The notes under the pieces: generated by a model
Seen by the model: only the letters and a program-made list of their open reading frames with translations
What the model was told of the DNA's origin: nothing
Database searches by the model: none
Source: Synergistales bacterium
Lineage (GTDB): Bacteria > Synergistota > Synergistia > Synergistales > Aminobacteriaceae
DNA length: 6,891 bases
Direction: 5' to 3'
NCBI GenBank assembly: GCA_026002715.1
Contig: BOCC01000111.1
Span: 1-6,891, forward strand
Part shown: in pieces, positions 1 through 4,997 of the stretch
How positions within the stretch are numbered: the stretch's first letter is position 1
How the letters are laid out: each line of letters starts with the position of its first letter
Made by a program: the position numbers and the translations under genes

Positions 1-262
1 CGTCCCCTATCTCAGCTTCGATATGATAAGCGTATACACCGCCTATGATAATGATGGTGTCTGATTGGAGGCGACGTAACTTTTTCGATACGGTTTCAGT
101 GTTGGGATAATCAACAGTGCTGTCTAAGGGGTGATTTGTGCCAAACAGACCGTTGATGAATTGAATGACTGCTGCGCTTGATAATCGTATCAACTGCTTC
201 AAGATCAAGTCAAAGATCTGCGCCGTATCGCGTTCTTGCTTTTTGTCTAACTTTTTCGTCAC
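1..262 (-). CDS. Rpn-family / PD-(D/E)XK nuclease (transposase-like), N-terminal part, runs off the left edge
   Basis: An open frame on the minus strand starts with GTG at 262 and stays open for 87 codons to the edge of the window, so its C-terminus is missing. The protein reads VTKKLDKKQERDTAQIFDLI at its start, then a helical stretch, INGLFGTNHPLDS (about 37-49), a conserved-looking Asp in SDTIIII (Asp68) and YHIEAE (79-84). This order resembles the N-terminal nuclease core of the Rpn / 'PD-(D/E)XK nuclease family transposase' proteins, in which an Asp on one strand and an E-x-Q/K/E on the next form the active site; Asp68 and Glu82-x-Glu84 fit that pattern. The GTG start is chosen because a strong Shine-Dalgarno (GGGAGGA, plus-strand 272-278) lies 9 nt upstream, an in-frame stop lies just before it, and there is no in-frame ATG. 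Such proteins are thought to cut DNA and promote recombination. Family assignment is by motif memory only. Two C-terminal fragments of Rpn type lie further right on the same strand. Confidence 0.72.
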   Translation of the reverse strand, partial: MTKKLDKKQERDTAQIFDLILKQLIRLSSAAVIQFINGLFGTNHPLDSTVDYPNTETVSKKLRRLQSDTIIIIGGVYAYHIEAEIGD

Positions 263-271
263 TGTACGACA

Positions 272-278
272 TCCTCCC
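272..278 (-). promoter_or_regulatory. Ribosome binding site of the minus-strand nuclease gene
   Basis: The minus strand reads GGGAGGA here, 9 nt before the GTG at 262. It is the main reason for accepting a GTG start. Confidence 0.7.
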
Positions 279-299
279 GCTTTATCTAATCATGCCGCT

Positions 300-328
300 A
301 TTCTACAGCAAAAAGCAAAACACCTCAA
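300..328 (-). promoter_or_regulatory. Likely sigma-70 promoter of the minus-strand nuclease gene
   Basis: On the minus strand TTGAGG (plus 323-328) and TAGAAT (plus 300-305) are separated by exactly 17 nt and match TTGACA and TATAAT at 4/6 and 5/6 positions. Transcription would begin near 293, giving a leader of about 30 nt. The -35 box lies in an inverted repeat (317-344), which may bear on control. Confidence 0.5.
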
Positions 329-344
329 CTCAGATTGGTGTTTT
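317..344. repeat. Inverted repeat, 8-bp perfect arms
   Basis: AAAACACC (317-324) is repeated inverted as GGTGTTTT (337-344) around a 12-nt centre. On the minus strand the second arm runs into a T-rich stretch, so it could be a weak terminator for something upstream. It could also be an operator overlapping the -35 box of the nuclease gene, or a relic of a transposon left-end hairpin. I cannot choose between these. Confidence 0.5.
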
Positions 345-399
345 ACGTTATATCTATGGTCATGTTAGGTATATTGTTCTGGCAACGTTGGTGTTCACG

Positions 400-549
400 C
401 GGTTTATGAAACGGCCGCAGGCGAATAGTAGCCGTAAAATTCCCCACTGTGGGATATACGATGCGAAAACCAAGCTCAAAACCCTCTGGGCAGTCTCCGT
501 GAAGCATAAGCAGACAACCGGCGACATAGGAGCCGTGTTGGTCGCTTAG
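400..549 (+). pseudogene. tnpB: Degenerate C-terminal remnant of TnpB (IS200/IS605 or IS1341-type)
   Basis: The frame ending at the TAG at 547-549 carries a decayed version of the TnpB C-terminal zinc finger and last RuvC motif. NSSRKIPHCG (424-453) corresponds to the usual S-S-K/Q-x-C-x-x-C-G; the first Cys is now Ile. L-K-T-L-W (475-489) corresponds to the stretch before the second Cys pair. Both Cys of that pair are lost (AVSVKH, 490-507). TTGDIGAVLVA (514-546) corresponds to the D-R-D-x-x-A-A-x-N motif and keeps its Asp (codon at 523). TnpB is an RNA-guided nuclease of about 350-400 residues, so only roughly the last 45-50 remain recognisable. Upstream of about 400 I see no TnpB signal, although the frame stays open back to 178. 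The assignment relies heavily on the omegaRNA-like structure that follows directly, as it does in intact elements. Confidence 0.66.
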
Positions 550-651
550 TTTCAGTATCAGAAACCCGCCTGTGGTACATAGACCATCGTGTTACCGACA
601 GGAATCCCCTCACTTCAGGGAGGGGAAGATGTCAAATGCCAATATCATTTC
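550..651 (+). ncRNA. omegaRNA-like (reRNA) scaffold and right end of a TnpB element, plus guide-position flank
   Basis: Immediately after the tnpB remnant the sequence folds like the 3' part of a TnpB guide RNA. A first stem pairs CCTGTGGTA (569-577) with TACCGACAGG (593-602), with one bulged G at 597. After GAAT comes the terminal hairpin: CCCCTCACT (606-614) pairs with AGGGAGGGG (617-625) around a 2-nt centre, nine positions with one A-G mismatch (612 against 619). It is followed by AAGATGTCAA, ending at 635. GAATCCCC, a short hairpin, GGGGA and a TCAA end are typical of right ends of IS200/IS605-family elements that carry tnpB. In those systems the bases just outside the element act as the guide, here about 636-651. 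With tnpB dead, the RNA could only work with a TnpB supplied from elsewhere. Confidence 0.75.
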
Positions 652-786
652 TTTGGTTGCGTCCTCCAACATAAGACGGCATTCTTCCAACGTAGCTCCC
701 TCGGTAATGACAGCCGGCCACTCTACGAGTTGCCCGACGTAACCGGACGGAATACTATCATATCGGGCTGTATAGGTTCTGCTCAT
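610..786 (-). CDS. hicB: HicB-like antitoxin, C-terminally truncated by the transposon right end
   Basis: A 58-residue minus-strand protein starts at ATG 786 (MSRTYTARYDS) and ends at TGA 610-612. The core GYVGQLVEWPAVITEGATLE (15-34), then a helix with M-L-E-D-A and E-M-I-L-A, is the classic HicB_like antitoxin fold. HicB neutralises the HicA mRNA interferase and often represses its own operon. An AAGGAG box (plus 798-803) lies 11 nt upstream of the ATG. Native sequence ends at about residue 50 (Ala); the last eight residues, FDIFPSLK, are read from the right-end hairpin of the TnpB element joined at 635/636. Related proteins usually continue for 15-25 residues or more. No HicA partner is visible on either side, and no DNA-binding domain remains, so the product may be non-functional. 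The family call is strong; function is doubtful. Confidence 0.8.
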   Translation of the reverse strand: MSRTYTARYDSIPSGYVGQLVEWPAVITEGATLEECRLMLEDATKEMILAFDIFPSLK

Positions 787-795
787 TTTTTCTCG

Positions 796-884
796 CTCTC
801 CTTCACCACAAACTTCTACATCAATACTCTACTACAAATAGACGCAAAATTTTGCGTCTCTCCTCCACCACAAACATCCGCATC
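796..884. repeat. Pair of imperfect 27-bp direct repeats, 62 bp apart
   Basis: Positions 796-822 and 858-884 match at 23 of 27 bases. Both begin CTCTCCT, share CACCACAAAC and end in CATC. The left copy contains the ribosome binding site of the hicB-like gene, so a segment containing a translation start region seems to have been duplicated. A perfect palindrome lies between them. Confidence 0.6.
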
Positions 885-974
885 GACTTCAGCATATCCG
901 AGGGTATCTCGGTCAGCTTCCTTGCGCCAATTTAGAAAGAAATCTGTTTCATCACATTCCCAATCCCTGTACGA
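816..974 (-). pseudogene. Unidentified coding-like fragment, no start codon
   Basis: Between in-frame stops at 975-977 and 816-818 the minus strand encodes 52 residues with a protein-like, acidic and aromatic composition: YRDWECDETDFFLNWRKEAD at its start, then RDTLGYAEVDADVCGGGE, then a less convincing tail. There is no ATG, GTG or TTG near the upstream end. The frame is followed by the hicB-like gene on the same strand. A short similar string (DVEVCGEGE) is encoded by the other copy of the direct repeat just before the hicB ATG, which hints that the end of an upstream gene was duplicated. I do not recognise the family. It may be chance; I list it because this stretch otherwise has no explanation. 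Confidence 0.25.
840..859. repeat. 20-bp perfect palindrome, possible operator
   Basis: AGACGCAAAATTTTGCGTCT is its own reverse complement over 20 bases. It lies about 54 bp upstream of the hicB-like ATG, a place where a dimeric repressor might bind. With no loop it is a better protein-binding site than an RNA hairpin. The surviving HicB fragment has no visible DNA-binding domain, so the binder, if any, is unknown. Confidence 0.55.
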
Positions 975-1022
975 TTATTATAATATGACCATAGGGTTTA
1001 CTCAGGACGTAATTCAATCTTA

Positions 1023-1036
1023 GGGGCGGTCGCCCC
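1023..1036. repeat. GC-rich hairpin, possibly part of a dispersed repeat
   Basis: GGGGCG and CGCCCC flank GT. The surrounding text (TAGGGGCGGTCGCCCC, then TTGCGCGCG) resembles short dispersed repeats seen near gene ends in many gut bacteria. A loosely similar string, GGGGGGTGCGCCCTCGCGC, is found on the minus strand around 1436-1454, just downstream of the second Rpn remnant. Confidence 0.35.
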
Positions 1037-1086
1037 TTGCGCGCGCGGGTATGCAACGGAAAGAGAAATAGCGCGACGCGCGATAC

Positions 1087-1122
1087 AGAACAGCCGGGCG
1101 AAACTTCGCCCGGCTGTTCTTT
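1087..1122 (+). terminator. Strong Rho-independent terminator-like hairpin
   Basis: AGAACAGCCGGGCGAA (1087-1102) and its exact complement TTCGCCCGGCTGTTCT (1105-1120) form a 16-bp perfect stem around AC (in practice a somewhat shorter stem with a 4-6 nt loop). The plus strand ends in TTCTTTC, a modest T tract; the minus-strand exit (TTCTGTATC) is poorer. It lies about 55 bp beyond the stop of the minus-strand Rpn remnant at 1175, so it may end transcription from either side. Confidence 0.65.
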
Positions 1123-1174
1123 CGATAATAACATGTCGTTATGGCCATTTAATACTTGAGCAAGAAGAGCGTGT

Positions 1175-1392
1175 CTATTGGATTGAGAGTATATCCTGCT
1201 CGTTCAGTCCGGTAATATCAATAATATCGCTGACGGACATTTTGCGGGCAAGCATTTTTCGCGCGACCTCGAATGCTTTTTCTTCCCTAGCATAGCGTAT
1301 GTAATTATCCTTAACCACATCGTCTATCGGCCTGAACCGCATTCTCCATACCTCCTCAACCTTTGGGTCAATGTCTTGTTCGCCTATTCGCA
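1175..1392 (-). pseudogene. Rpn-family C-terminal module, 5'-truncated copy A
   Basis: The minus-strand frame ending at 1175 encodes LRIGEQDIDPKVEEVW, then RPIDDVVKDNYIRYAREEKA, then FEVARKMLA and a short tail DIIDITGLNEQDILSIQ. The tail (ARKML..., small helix, TGL...DIL) is the usual C-terminal end of Rpn/transposase-like nucleases ('I-A-x-x-T-G-L-s-x-E-E-I-x-x-L'). The frame could be extended to an ATG at 1417, but the eight extra residues match nothing in copy B, an in-frame stop precedes them, and no ribosome binding site is present. Similarity to copy B stops abruptly at 1392. This is therefore a fragment without the nuclease core. It shares 141 of 145 bases with copy B over 1248-1392. 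Confidence 0.65.
1248..1392. repeat. 145-bp direct repeat, unit 1
   Basis: Matches 1539-1683 without gaps (offset 291) with four differences, at 1289, 1344, 1358 and 1379. It encodes the shared Rpn C-terminal module on the minus strand. Outside these limits the two copies diverge sharply. Confidence 0.9.
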
Positions 1393-1465
1393 ATACAAAG
1401 AAAGATTGTGAGCACATCGATCACAAAATAAGCGCGAGGGCGCACCCCCCACGTTGTTAAATCCC

Positions 1466-1810
1466 CTATCCAAGCGCGAGTATGTCTTCCTTGTCCAGTC
1501 CGGTACACTTTTTGATGATATCAGCGGAAAGCCCCTCAGCAAGCATTTTTCGCGCGACCTCGAATGCTTTTTCTTCCCTGGCATAGCGTATGTAATTATC
1601 CTTAACCACATCGTCTATCGGCCTGAACCGCATTTTCCATACCTCCTCGACCTTTGGGTCAATGTCTTTTTCGCCTATTCGCAGTATACGATACACAAAA
1701 TTCTGAAACGACCATGCTTTCTTAGCTTCTAACTCACGCGCTTTTATCAGGTCGAGAAGCTCATTTGTTATAAATTTGCACGAATATATTCTAATTAAGC
1801 GATTGACTTC
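1466..1810 (-). pseudogene. Rpn-family C-terminal module, longer truncated copy B
   Basis: The minus strand is open from just after a TAA (1811-1813) to TAG at 1466-1468, 114 codons. The protein reads NELLDLIKARELEAKKAWSF, then QNFVYRILRIGEKDIDPKVE, EVWKMRFRPIDDVVKDNY and ends ADIIKKCTGLDKEDILALG, a standard Rpn C-terminal tail. There is no plausible start near its upstream end; a GTG at 1696 would give 76 residues but lacks a ribosome binding site, and coding character continues above it. The PD-(D/E)XK core is absent, so this is a truncated gene (intact relatives are roughly 250-320 residues). Its upstream end overlaps the glnN promoter region on the other strand, so the truncation and the present glnN promoter are physically linked. 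Confidence 0.65.
1539..1683. repeat. 145-bp direct repeat, unit 2
   Basis: Partner of 1248-1392; 141 of 145 bases identical. Lies inside Rpn remnant B. Confidence 0.9.
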
Positions 1811-1831
1811 TTATTTTTTACTGCTTATAAT
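1803..1831 (+). promoter_or_regulatory. Sigma-70 promoter of glnN
   Basis: TTGACT (1803-1808), a 17-nt spacer and TATAAT (1826-1831) match the consensus at 11 of 12 positions with ideal spacing. The start of transcription would be near 1838, giving a leader of about 47 nt rich in A and T. No riboswitch or attenuator fold is apparent in so short a leader. Confidence 0.8.
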
Positions 1832-1870
1832 TCAATAAAAGTTGCATAAAATTATTTTTTCAAAATATTT

Positions 1871-1878
1871 GAGGGGGG
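1871..1878 (+). promoter_or_regulatory. Ribosome binding site of glnN
   Basis: GAGGGGGG ends 6 nt before the ATG at 1885 and fixes that start. Confidence 0.8.
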
Positions 1879-1884
1879 TTCACC

Positions 1885-4026
1885 ATGTCATTACATGAAG
1901 AAAGTCTGAAGACGCAATCACCGAAAATGCGGGATATTTTTGGGTCCTTGGTTTTTGACCGAAAGGCTATGAAAGAAAAGCTAAACCCGGACGCTTACGA
2001 GAAGCTCATAGCGATTATTGAGGGGCGTCAGAAGTTGGACGCGGCGCTCGCCGACACGGTCGCTATGGCGATGAAAGACTGGGCTTTGGCCAACGGCGCT
2101 ACGTACTGGGCGCACTGGTTTCATCCTCTGACCGAACTGACGGCCGAGAAGCATTTGGCTTTCACCATTCCCTCTTCCGATGGTTCTCCCATAGACGTAT
2201 TCAGGGGCAAGGACTTGGTTCAGGGCGAACCCGACGCTTCGTCGTTCCCCTCGGGCGGCAGGCGCTCCACATTTGAGGCGCGGGGCTACAGCGCGTGGGA
2301 TCCGAGCAGCCCGGCTTTCATAGTCAAGACCGAAAAGGGCGGCACGCTCTGCATCCCTACCGTATTTCTTTCTTATGACGGCACTCCTCTCGATCTAAAA
2401 ACACCTCTCCTGCGCTCTCTTGACGCGCTCGAGGTTCGATCTTTAAAATTACTCAAACTGTTTGGTCAGCGAGGTGTGCGCAGCGTAAAGATGACCGTCG
2501 GGGCGGAGCAGGAGTACTTCCTTCTCGACCGCCCGCGCGCTCAGCAGAGGCCGGACATACGCTACTGCGGGCGCACTCTGATAGGCGCTCAGCCGGCCAA
2601 AGACCAAAAGCTCGACCATCACTACATGGGGGCCGTACCCTCGCGCGTCTTGGCCTACATGGACGAGGTCGCCACAGAGCTGGCCAAATTAGGCGTGCCT
2701 GTGGTGACGCGGCACAACGAGGTCGCGAGATGCCAGTTCGAGTTCGCGCCGCTTTTCTCTGAGGCCAATACAGCCTGTGACCAAAATCAGCTTATGATGG
2801 AGACCATGCGTAAATTCGCCCGCGGACACGACCTGCGCCTTCTGTTCCACGAGAAGCCATTTGCCGACATGAACGGCAGCGGCAAGCATATCAACATCTC
2901 CCTAATGGACAACGAGGGACGCAACCTCTTGAAGGCCACAAGCAACCATCGCCGCAACGTTATATTCCTTACGTTCCTCTCCGCTCTCGTGCTGGGCATT
3001 TCGGAGTATCACAGCCTGCTTCAAGCGGGCGTGGCGATCGCCGGCAACATGGTCCGCTTGGGCGGGCATGAGGCGCCCCCCAGCATTATGAGCATCTACC
3101 TCGGACAGACTCTGACAGAGCTTCTGAAGCGGCTCGACAAGGCCGACCTCAAGATCCCGGACCAAGACCAGTTGGACATAGGGCTTTCTAAGCTGCCGAC
3201 GCTCACGCCATACGACTGCGACCGCAACCGCACGTCGCCAATAGCCTTCACCGGCGACAAGTTCGAGTTCCGCGCGCCCGGCTCCTCTCAGTCCATAGCC
3301 CTGCCCGTCACGCTCTTCGCGTCCATCTGGGCATGGGGCATCGAGCAATTGACCGACATGGTAGAGACGCGCGCCGCCAAGGGCGCCGAGCCGATAGACG
3401 TGGCTCTCGACGCCGTGAAGGAGGCCATAAAGAAAGGTTCATTCGTGCTGTTCGAGGGAGACGCCTACACCAAGGAATGGGCCGACGAGGCGAAGAAGCG
3501 CGGGCTCGTAGAGGCCGTCACTATGCCTGAGAAGATAGATTTGTTCCTCAAGCCCAAAAACAAGAAGATGCTGGCCGAGCTTGGGGTTTTCAAAAGCGAG
3601 GAGGTCGATATGCTGCACGAGATTCGCATGGACTCCTTCGAGCGGGCTTTGGAGATAGAGGTTTCAATAATGTACGACATGCTTTGGGAGGGCGTGCTGC
3701 CGGCTATCTCGAAACAGCTTGTCTTAGAGAAAAGCTCCATATCCGCGCTTGACGGCGTGGACTTCCCCGAGGGCGCGCCCTGGAAGAAGTATATCAAGGA
3801 CCTCGGCGTCCTGAAGGCCGGGCTTATCGCCGACGCGGAGAAATTAGCCGCCCTCAAAGACGAGATAGGCAAGCTCGACGCCCGACATAAGGCCGACGCG
3901 CTCGTAAACGACGCCGTGCCGCTGATGAAAGCCATCCGAGCTAAATGTGACGCCGCGGAGCTCGTCATATCCGCCGACATCTGGCCTTATCCTATATACC
4001 GCAACTTGTTGTCGTTGTCGGCTTGA
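1885..4026 (+). CDS. glnN: Type III glutamine synthetase
   Basis: Makes glutamine from glutamate, ammonia and ATP in the cytoplasm; type III enzymes are large (about 700-730 residues) double-ring dodecamers, and this one has 713. The N-terminal GSIII domain starts with IFGSLVFDRKAM (18-29). Catalytic motifs follow in order: VGAEQEYFLLD (205-215, metal-binding Glu), RHNEVARCQFEFAP (276-289), NGSGKHINIS (330-339), GGHEAPPSIMSIYLG (393-407), DRNRTSPIAFTG (446-457) and KFEFRAPGSSQS (459-470). The helical C-terminal region (about 560-713) is complete. Some motifs are unusual: from memory, most GSIII have HNEVAP-x-Q, GKHNNWS and GANEAPP where this protein has HNEVARCQ, GKHINIS and GGHEAPP, so it belongs to a divergent branch. 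The start is fixed by the ribosome binding site. A strong promoter lies just upstream, and the next gene begins 52 bp downstream with no clear terminator between, so they may be co-transcribed. Confidence 0.95.
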   Translation: MSLHEESLKTQSPKMRDIFGSLVFDRKAMKEKLNPDAYEKLIAIIEGRQKLDAALADTVAMAMKDWALANGATYWAHWFHPLTELTAEKHLAFTIPSSDGSPIDVFRGKDLVQGEPDASSFPSGGRRSTFEARGYSAWDPSSPAFIVKTEKGGTLCIPTVFLSYDGTPLDLKTPLLRSLDALEVRSLKLLKLFGQRGVRSVKMTVGAEQEYFLLDRPRAQQRPDIRYCGRTLIGAQPAKDQKLDHHYMGAVPSRVLAYMDEVATELAKLGVPVVTRHNEVARCQFEFAPLFSEANTACDQNQLMMETMRKFARGHDLRLLFHEKPFADMNGSGKHINISLMDNEGRNLLKATSNHRRNVIFLTFLSALVLGISEYHSLLQAGVAIAGNMVRLGGHEAPPSIMSIYLGQTLTELLKRLDKADLKIPDQDQLDIGLSKLPTLTPYDCDRNRTSPIAFTGDKFEFRAPGSSQSIALPVTLFASIWAWGIEQLTDMVETRAAKGAEPIDVALDAVKEAIKKGSFVLFEGDAYTKEWADEAKKRGLVEAVTMPEKIDLFLKPKNKKMLAELGVFKSEEVDMLHEIRMDSFERALEIEVSIMYDMLWEGVLPAISKQLVLEKSSISALDGVDFPEGAPWKKYIKDLGVLKAGLIADAEKLAALKDEIGKLDARHKADALVNDAVPLMKAIRAKCDAAELVISADIWPYPIYRNLLSLSA

Positions 4027-4064
4027 TTGCGGTTCATCAAACCGTTAGACAGCCCGTTATATTT

Positions 4065-4071
4065 GGGGGAG
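4065..4071 (+). promoter_or_regulatory. Ribosome binding site of the transketolase N subunit
   Basis: GGGGGAG ends 7 nt before the ATG at 4079. A TTG at 4073, two codons upstream in frame, is too close to it, so the ATG is the better start. Confidence 0.7.
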
Positions 4072-4078
4072 TTTGAGG

Positions 4079-4994
4079 ATGACGCGGACGGAAAAGGCAT
4101 TGATTGAGAAGATGGCTTGGGGAATTCGCCGGCGGGCGCTGGCTCATACTTTGGCGCGCGGCGGCGGCTACCTCAGTCAGGCCTGTTCGTCCGCTGAGAT
4201 ATTCGCCGCGCTGTATGGCTGCGTGCTTAGGCTGAAAAAACTCGACTCCCCCATCTCGGCGGGACGTTTCATGGGGACTCCCGGGCCAGGGCGTCCGGTC
4301 GTTACGGGCGCGAATTTCAACGGTTCCGGCGACGCGTCATGCGACAACTTCATCCTTTCACCGGCGCAATACGCTCTCGCGCTGTACGCGGCTCTTATCG
4401 AAGCCGGGCGGATGGACGAAAAAAGCATGGATGCATACGACATCGACGGCAGCGCGGTGGAGATTATCGGCGCCGAACATTCTCCGGGCATGGAAGTGAC
4501 GACGGGCTCGTTGGGGCAGGGTATCAGCCAGGCGTCGGGAATCGCCATGGCTCGCAAGATCAAGGGAGAAACGGGCCGCGTGGTGCTGATGATGAGCGAC
4601 GGAGAATGCCAGAGCGGCGAGTTTTGGGAGGCGGTTCAAGCCGCGTGCTATCACAAATTGGGGAATATGATAGCTTACGTGGACGTGAACGGCTACCAGT
4701 GCGACGGCAAAATGACCTCCGTCATGAATATCGAGCCTTTCGATAAACGGCTGAAAGCTTTTGGCGCGCGAGTTCACCGTATAGACGGACATAATATCGA
4801 CAGTTTGGCGCGTCTTGGCAGAGCGCCCCGCGCCGACGTTTATACTCTGCGACACCGACCCCTGCAAAGACATGGATATTTTAAAAGATCGCCGTCCTAA
4901 GTTCCACTACGTCCGGTTTACGTCTCCTGAAGAAAAAGCCGGCTATCAAAAATTTTATGATTTAATGTCCCAAAGGTCTCAAAGAGGTCTATAG
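4079..4994 (+). CDS. Transketolase-like N-terminal (thiamine-diphosphate-binding) subunit, interrupted by a frameshift
   Basis: This is the first half of a two-subunit transketolase, which moves a two-carbon ketol unit between sugar phosphates with thiamine diphosphate. Motifs: GAEHSPGMEVTTGSLGQG (131-148), the cofactor motif SDGE (173-176) followed by YVDVNGYQCDG (200-210), and IDGHNID (235-241). From residue 244 (4810) the frame drifts: read straight on it ends at 4900 in unrelated residues. In the frame used from 4812 it continues VLAERPAPTFILCDTDP, then RRPKFHYVRF and ends at TAG 4992-4994. That tail is the proper end of this subfamily, so one base is extra (or two are missing) between about 4799 and 4812. 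It may be a sequencing error or a recent mutation. Corrected length is about 304. The two His of canonical transketolases in GH-x-G and S-x-GH are replaced (GGGYLSQ 28-34, SPAQYAL 94-100). The next gene starts 3 bp after the stop. Confidence 0.85.
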
Positions 4995-4997
4995 ACG

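Noticed and set aside
178..400. Upper part of the plus-strand frame open from 178 to 549 as a real gene
   Set aside because: It is antisense to the better supported minus-strand nuclease gene and its promoter and has no family-like sequence; only the end (from about 400) resembles TnpB.
589..1023. 144-codon plus-strand frame
   Set aside because: It runs through the omegaRNA hairpin and antisense to the hicB-like gene; the protein is Ser/Pro/Phe-rich with no domain look and there is no ribosome binding site.
1454..1732. 92-codon plus-strand frame
   Set aside because: It is antisense to Rpn remnant B, whose protein is recognisable; this one is not.
2902..3348. 148-codon minus-strand frame inside glnN
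   Set aside because: Shadow of the high-GC glnN coding frame; no ribosome binding site or recognisable protein.
3465..3980. 171-codon minus-strand frame inside glnN (Ser/Ala-rich)
   Set aside because: Typical antisense shadow composition; the opposite strand encodes conserved GSIII C-terminus.
4030..4044. Terminator between glnN and the transketolase N gene
   Set aside because: Only a 5-bp stem (CGGTT/AACCG) with no T tract follows the glnN stop.
4799..4850. Programmed +1 frameshifting in the transketolase N gene
   Set aside because: No in-frame stop at the shift, no slippery run, and no internal ribosome-binding-like stimulator or strong following hairpin that I can see; a sequence error or mutation is simpler.
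4358..4873. 171-codon minus-strand frame inside the transketolase N gene
   Set aside because: Antisense to conserved transketolase motifs.
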